A DNA stretch of 52,181 nucleotides from Flavobacterium sp. UBA6195 (GTDB lineage: Bacteria; Bacteroidota; Bacteroidia; Flavobacteriales; Flavobacteriaceae): positions 1 to 52,181 of the forward strand of contig NZ_DITB01000032.1 in NCBI RefSeq assembly GCF_002422095.1, written 5' to 3'. The translations under genes and the position numbers were made by a program. Positions 51,443 to 52,181 of the stretch are shown here, piece after piece. Position 1 is the first letter of the stretch; each line of letters starts with the position of its first letter. The notes beneath the pieces were generated by a model that saw only the letters and a list, made by a program, of their open reading frames with translations, was not told the origin of the DNA and did no database searches.

Positions 51443-51970
51443 TTAATCAAACTTCGCATCAAAATGTTCCATCCATTTGCCTTGTACTTTCATGACTTGT
51501 TCAATAACATCACGAACGGCTCCTTTTCCGCCTTCTACGTGCGAAATGTATTTGGAAATTCCTTTGATTTCTGGAACTGCGTTTTGCGGACACGTTGGTA
51601 AACCTACTAATTGCATTACATGATAATCTGGAATATCATCTCCCATGTATAACACATTTTCAGGTTGGATATTGTATATATCCGTGAATTCTTTGAAGGT
51701 TTCTACTTTGTTTGGAACACCTAAATGAATATCAGTAATTCCTAAATTTCGTAAACGAACGCGAACCCCTTCATTGCTTCCTCCCGAAATAATACAAACG
51801 GTGTAGCCATTTTCTACAGCGGCTTTCATAGCATAACCATCTCGAATGTTCATGTTGCGAAGCATTTCACCTGTTGGTGTTATGTGAATACTTCCATCGG
51901 TTAACACTCCATCCACATCGAAGATGAAAGTGGTAATTTGATTCATGAGTTCTTTATAACTTTTTGACAT
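51443..51970 (-). CDS. kdsC: KDO 8-phosphate phosphatase (HAD family)
   Basis: 175 residues, HAD type without cap, forming tetramers in the family. Releases phosphate from 3-deoxy-D-manno-octulosonate 8-phosphate on the way to lipopolysaccharide. The catalytic motif FIFDVDGVLTDG gives the two aspartates, then CIISGGSNEG, a lysine in VPNKVETF and YMGDDIPDYHVM with the metal-binding aspartates. The first ATG (51970) agrees with relatives starting S-K-S-Y-K-E; it overlaps the DUF2520 gene by 17 nt. The pair suggests co-transcription. Confidence 0.92.
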   Translation of the reverse strand: MSKSYKELMNQITTFIFDVDGVLTDGSIHITPTGEMLRNMNIRDGYAMKAAVENGYTVCIISGGSNEGVRVRLRNLGITDIHLGVPNKVETFKEFTDIYNIQPENVLYMGDDIPDYHVMQLVGLPTCPQNAVPEIKGISKYISHVEGGKGAVRDVIEQVMKVQGKWMEHFDAKFD

Positions 51971-52181
51971 GTTGTATCGATTGTGTAAGTAATTGATATA
52001 AGTTTTTATATTCGGGATTTTCTAAGAAATCTAAATGTTTTTCGATGGTTTTGGTATCGTTTCGCAAGGCCGGACCCGTTTGTGCTTCTTTTGGCGAAAG
52101 TTCCGTGATTTTATGAGCCGTTTCTTGAATTAACGGATGCAATACTTCAAAAGGAACGTTGTTTTCTTCGCAAATTTCATT
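51954..52181 (-). CDS. DUF2520 / Rossmann-like domain protein, 3' part
   Basis: The 3' end of a gene that continues beyond the window; 75 codons are visible. Its C-terminus (EVLHPLIQETAHKITEL, then GPALRNDTKTIEKHLDFL) is the conserved dimerisation domain of DUF2520 proteins (PF10728), whose N-terminal part is an NAD(P)-binding Rossmann domain. The frame stays open to the window edge without a convincing start. The function of the family is unproven. Overlap with kdsC supports an operon. Confidence 0.82.
   Translation of the reverse strand, partial: NEICEENNVPFEVLHPLIQETAHKITELSPKEAQTGPALRNDTKTIEKHLDFLENPEYKNLYQLLTQSIQHVKKL

Overview
The window looks like a chromosomal segment of a member of the Flavobacteriaceae, probably Flavobacterium or a close relative. 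The evidence is AT-rich DNA, start codons without Shine-Dalgarno sequences, repeated matches to the Bacteroidota sigma-A promoter (TTTG - about 19 nt - TAnnTTTG), a type IX secretion C-terminal sorting domain, and families typical of this phylum (DUF6428, DUF6952, DUF5723, DUF4349, a DUF5117/5118 metalloprotease). Gene density is high, no stretch over 300 bases lacks a gene, and I see no rRNA, tRNA, CRISPR array, transposase or phage gene.

Layout. (1) 1-1966: rpsA with a near-perfect promoter and a terminator. (2) 1976-6980: an eight-gene arsenic resistance operon: arsR, DUF6428, a thioredoxin-coupled type arsenate reductase, a small CxxC thioredoxin, an ArsP-like permease, an ArsF-like lipoprotein, an ArsG-like DsbD/CcdA-type membrane protein, and acr3. 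(3) 6984-12549: a type IX-secreted lipase, then a peroxide-defence block (DUF6952, thioredoxin, 2-Cys peroxiredoxin, katG). (4) 12682-19935: NhaC antiporter, a DPP IV-like peptidase, a methionine gamma-lyase-like PLP enzyme with a divergent Lrp regulator, and lpdA. (5) 20014-22631: an exported esterase, DoxX and a DUF4349 lipoprotein. (6) 22817-29053: pabB, tilS, dsbD, yifB/comM. (7) 29096-35456: DUF2452, a possible operon of hybrid histidine kinase, DUF5723 and YpfJ-type metallopeptidase, then an RluA-type pseudouridine synthase and panB. (8) 35586-41340: NhaD antiporter, NTF2-like protein, DUF2809, SH3-domain protein, sdaA, rarD. (9) 41485-48838: dnaK, an exported unknown, a large lipoprotein metzincin, a nitronate monooxygenase-like protein and two small unknowns. 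(10) 48908-52181: short MscS channel, maf, UbiA prenyltransferase, a four-helix bundle gene between heptad repeats, kdsC and the 3' part of a DUF2520 gene.

The two most interesting things are these. First, the arsenic operon encodes thiol-redox parts for both sides of the inner membrane (arsenate reductase, cytosolic CxxC thioredoxin, a membrane protein with a DsbD-like cysteine pair, a periplasmic CxxC lipoprotein). It could be a dedicated electron relay rather than only a set of pumps. Second, several loci carry degenerate tandem repeats that share an exact 7-bp period but differ in sequence (ten TTCAGTN units at 50940-51009, five NNNNACT units at 51403-51437, five AAAAGTN units inside tilS, three TAATCAC-like units in the arsenic operon). 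Two of the arrays flank a four-helix bundle gene in opposite orientation, inside what otherwise looks like a compact operon.

Functions are inferred from motifs and family memory; no database search was run.
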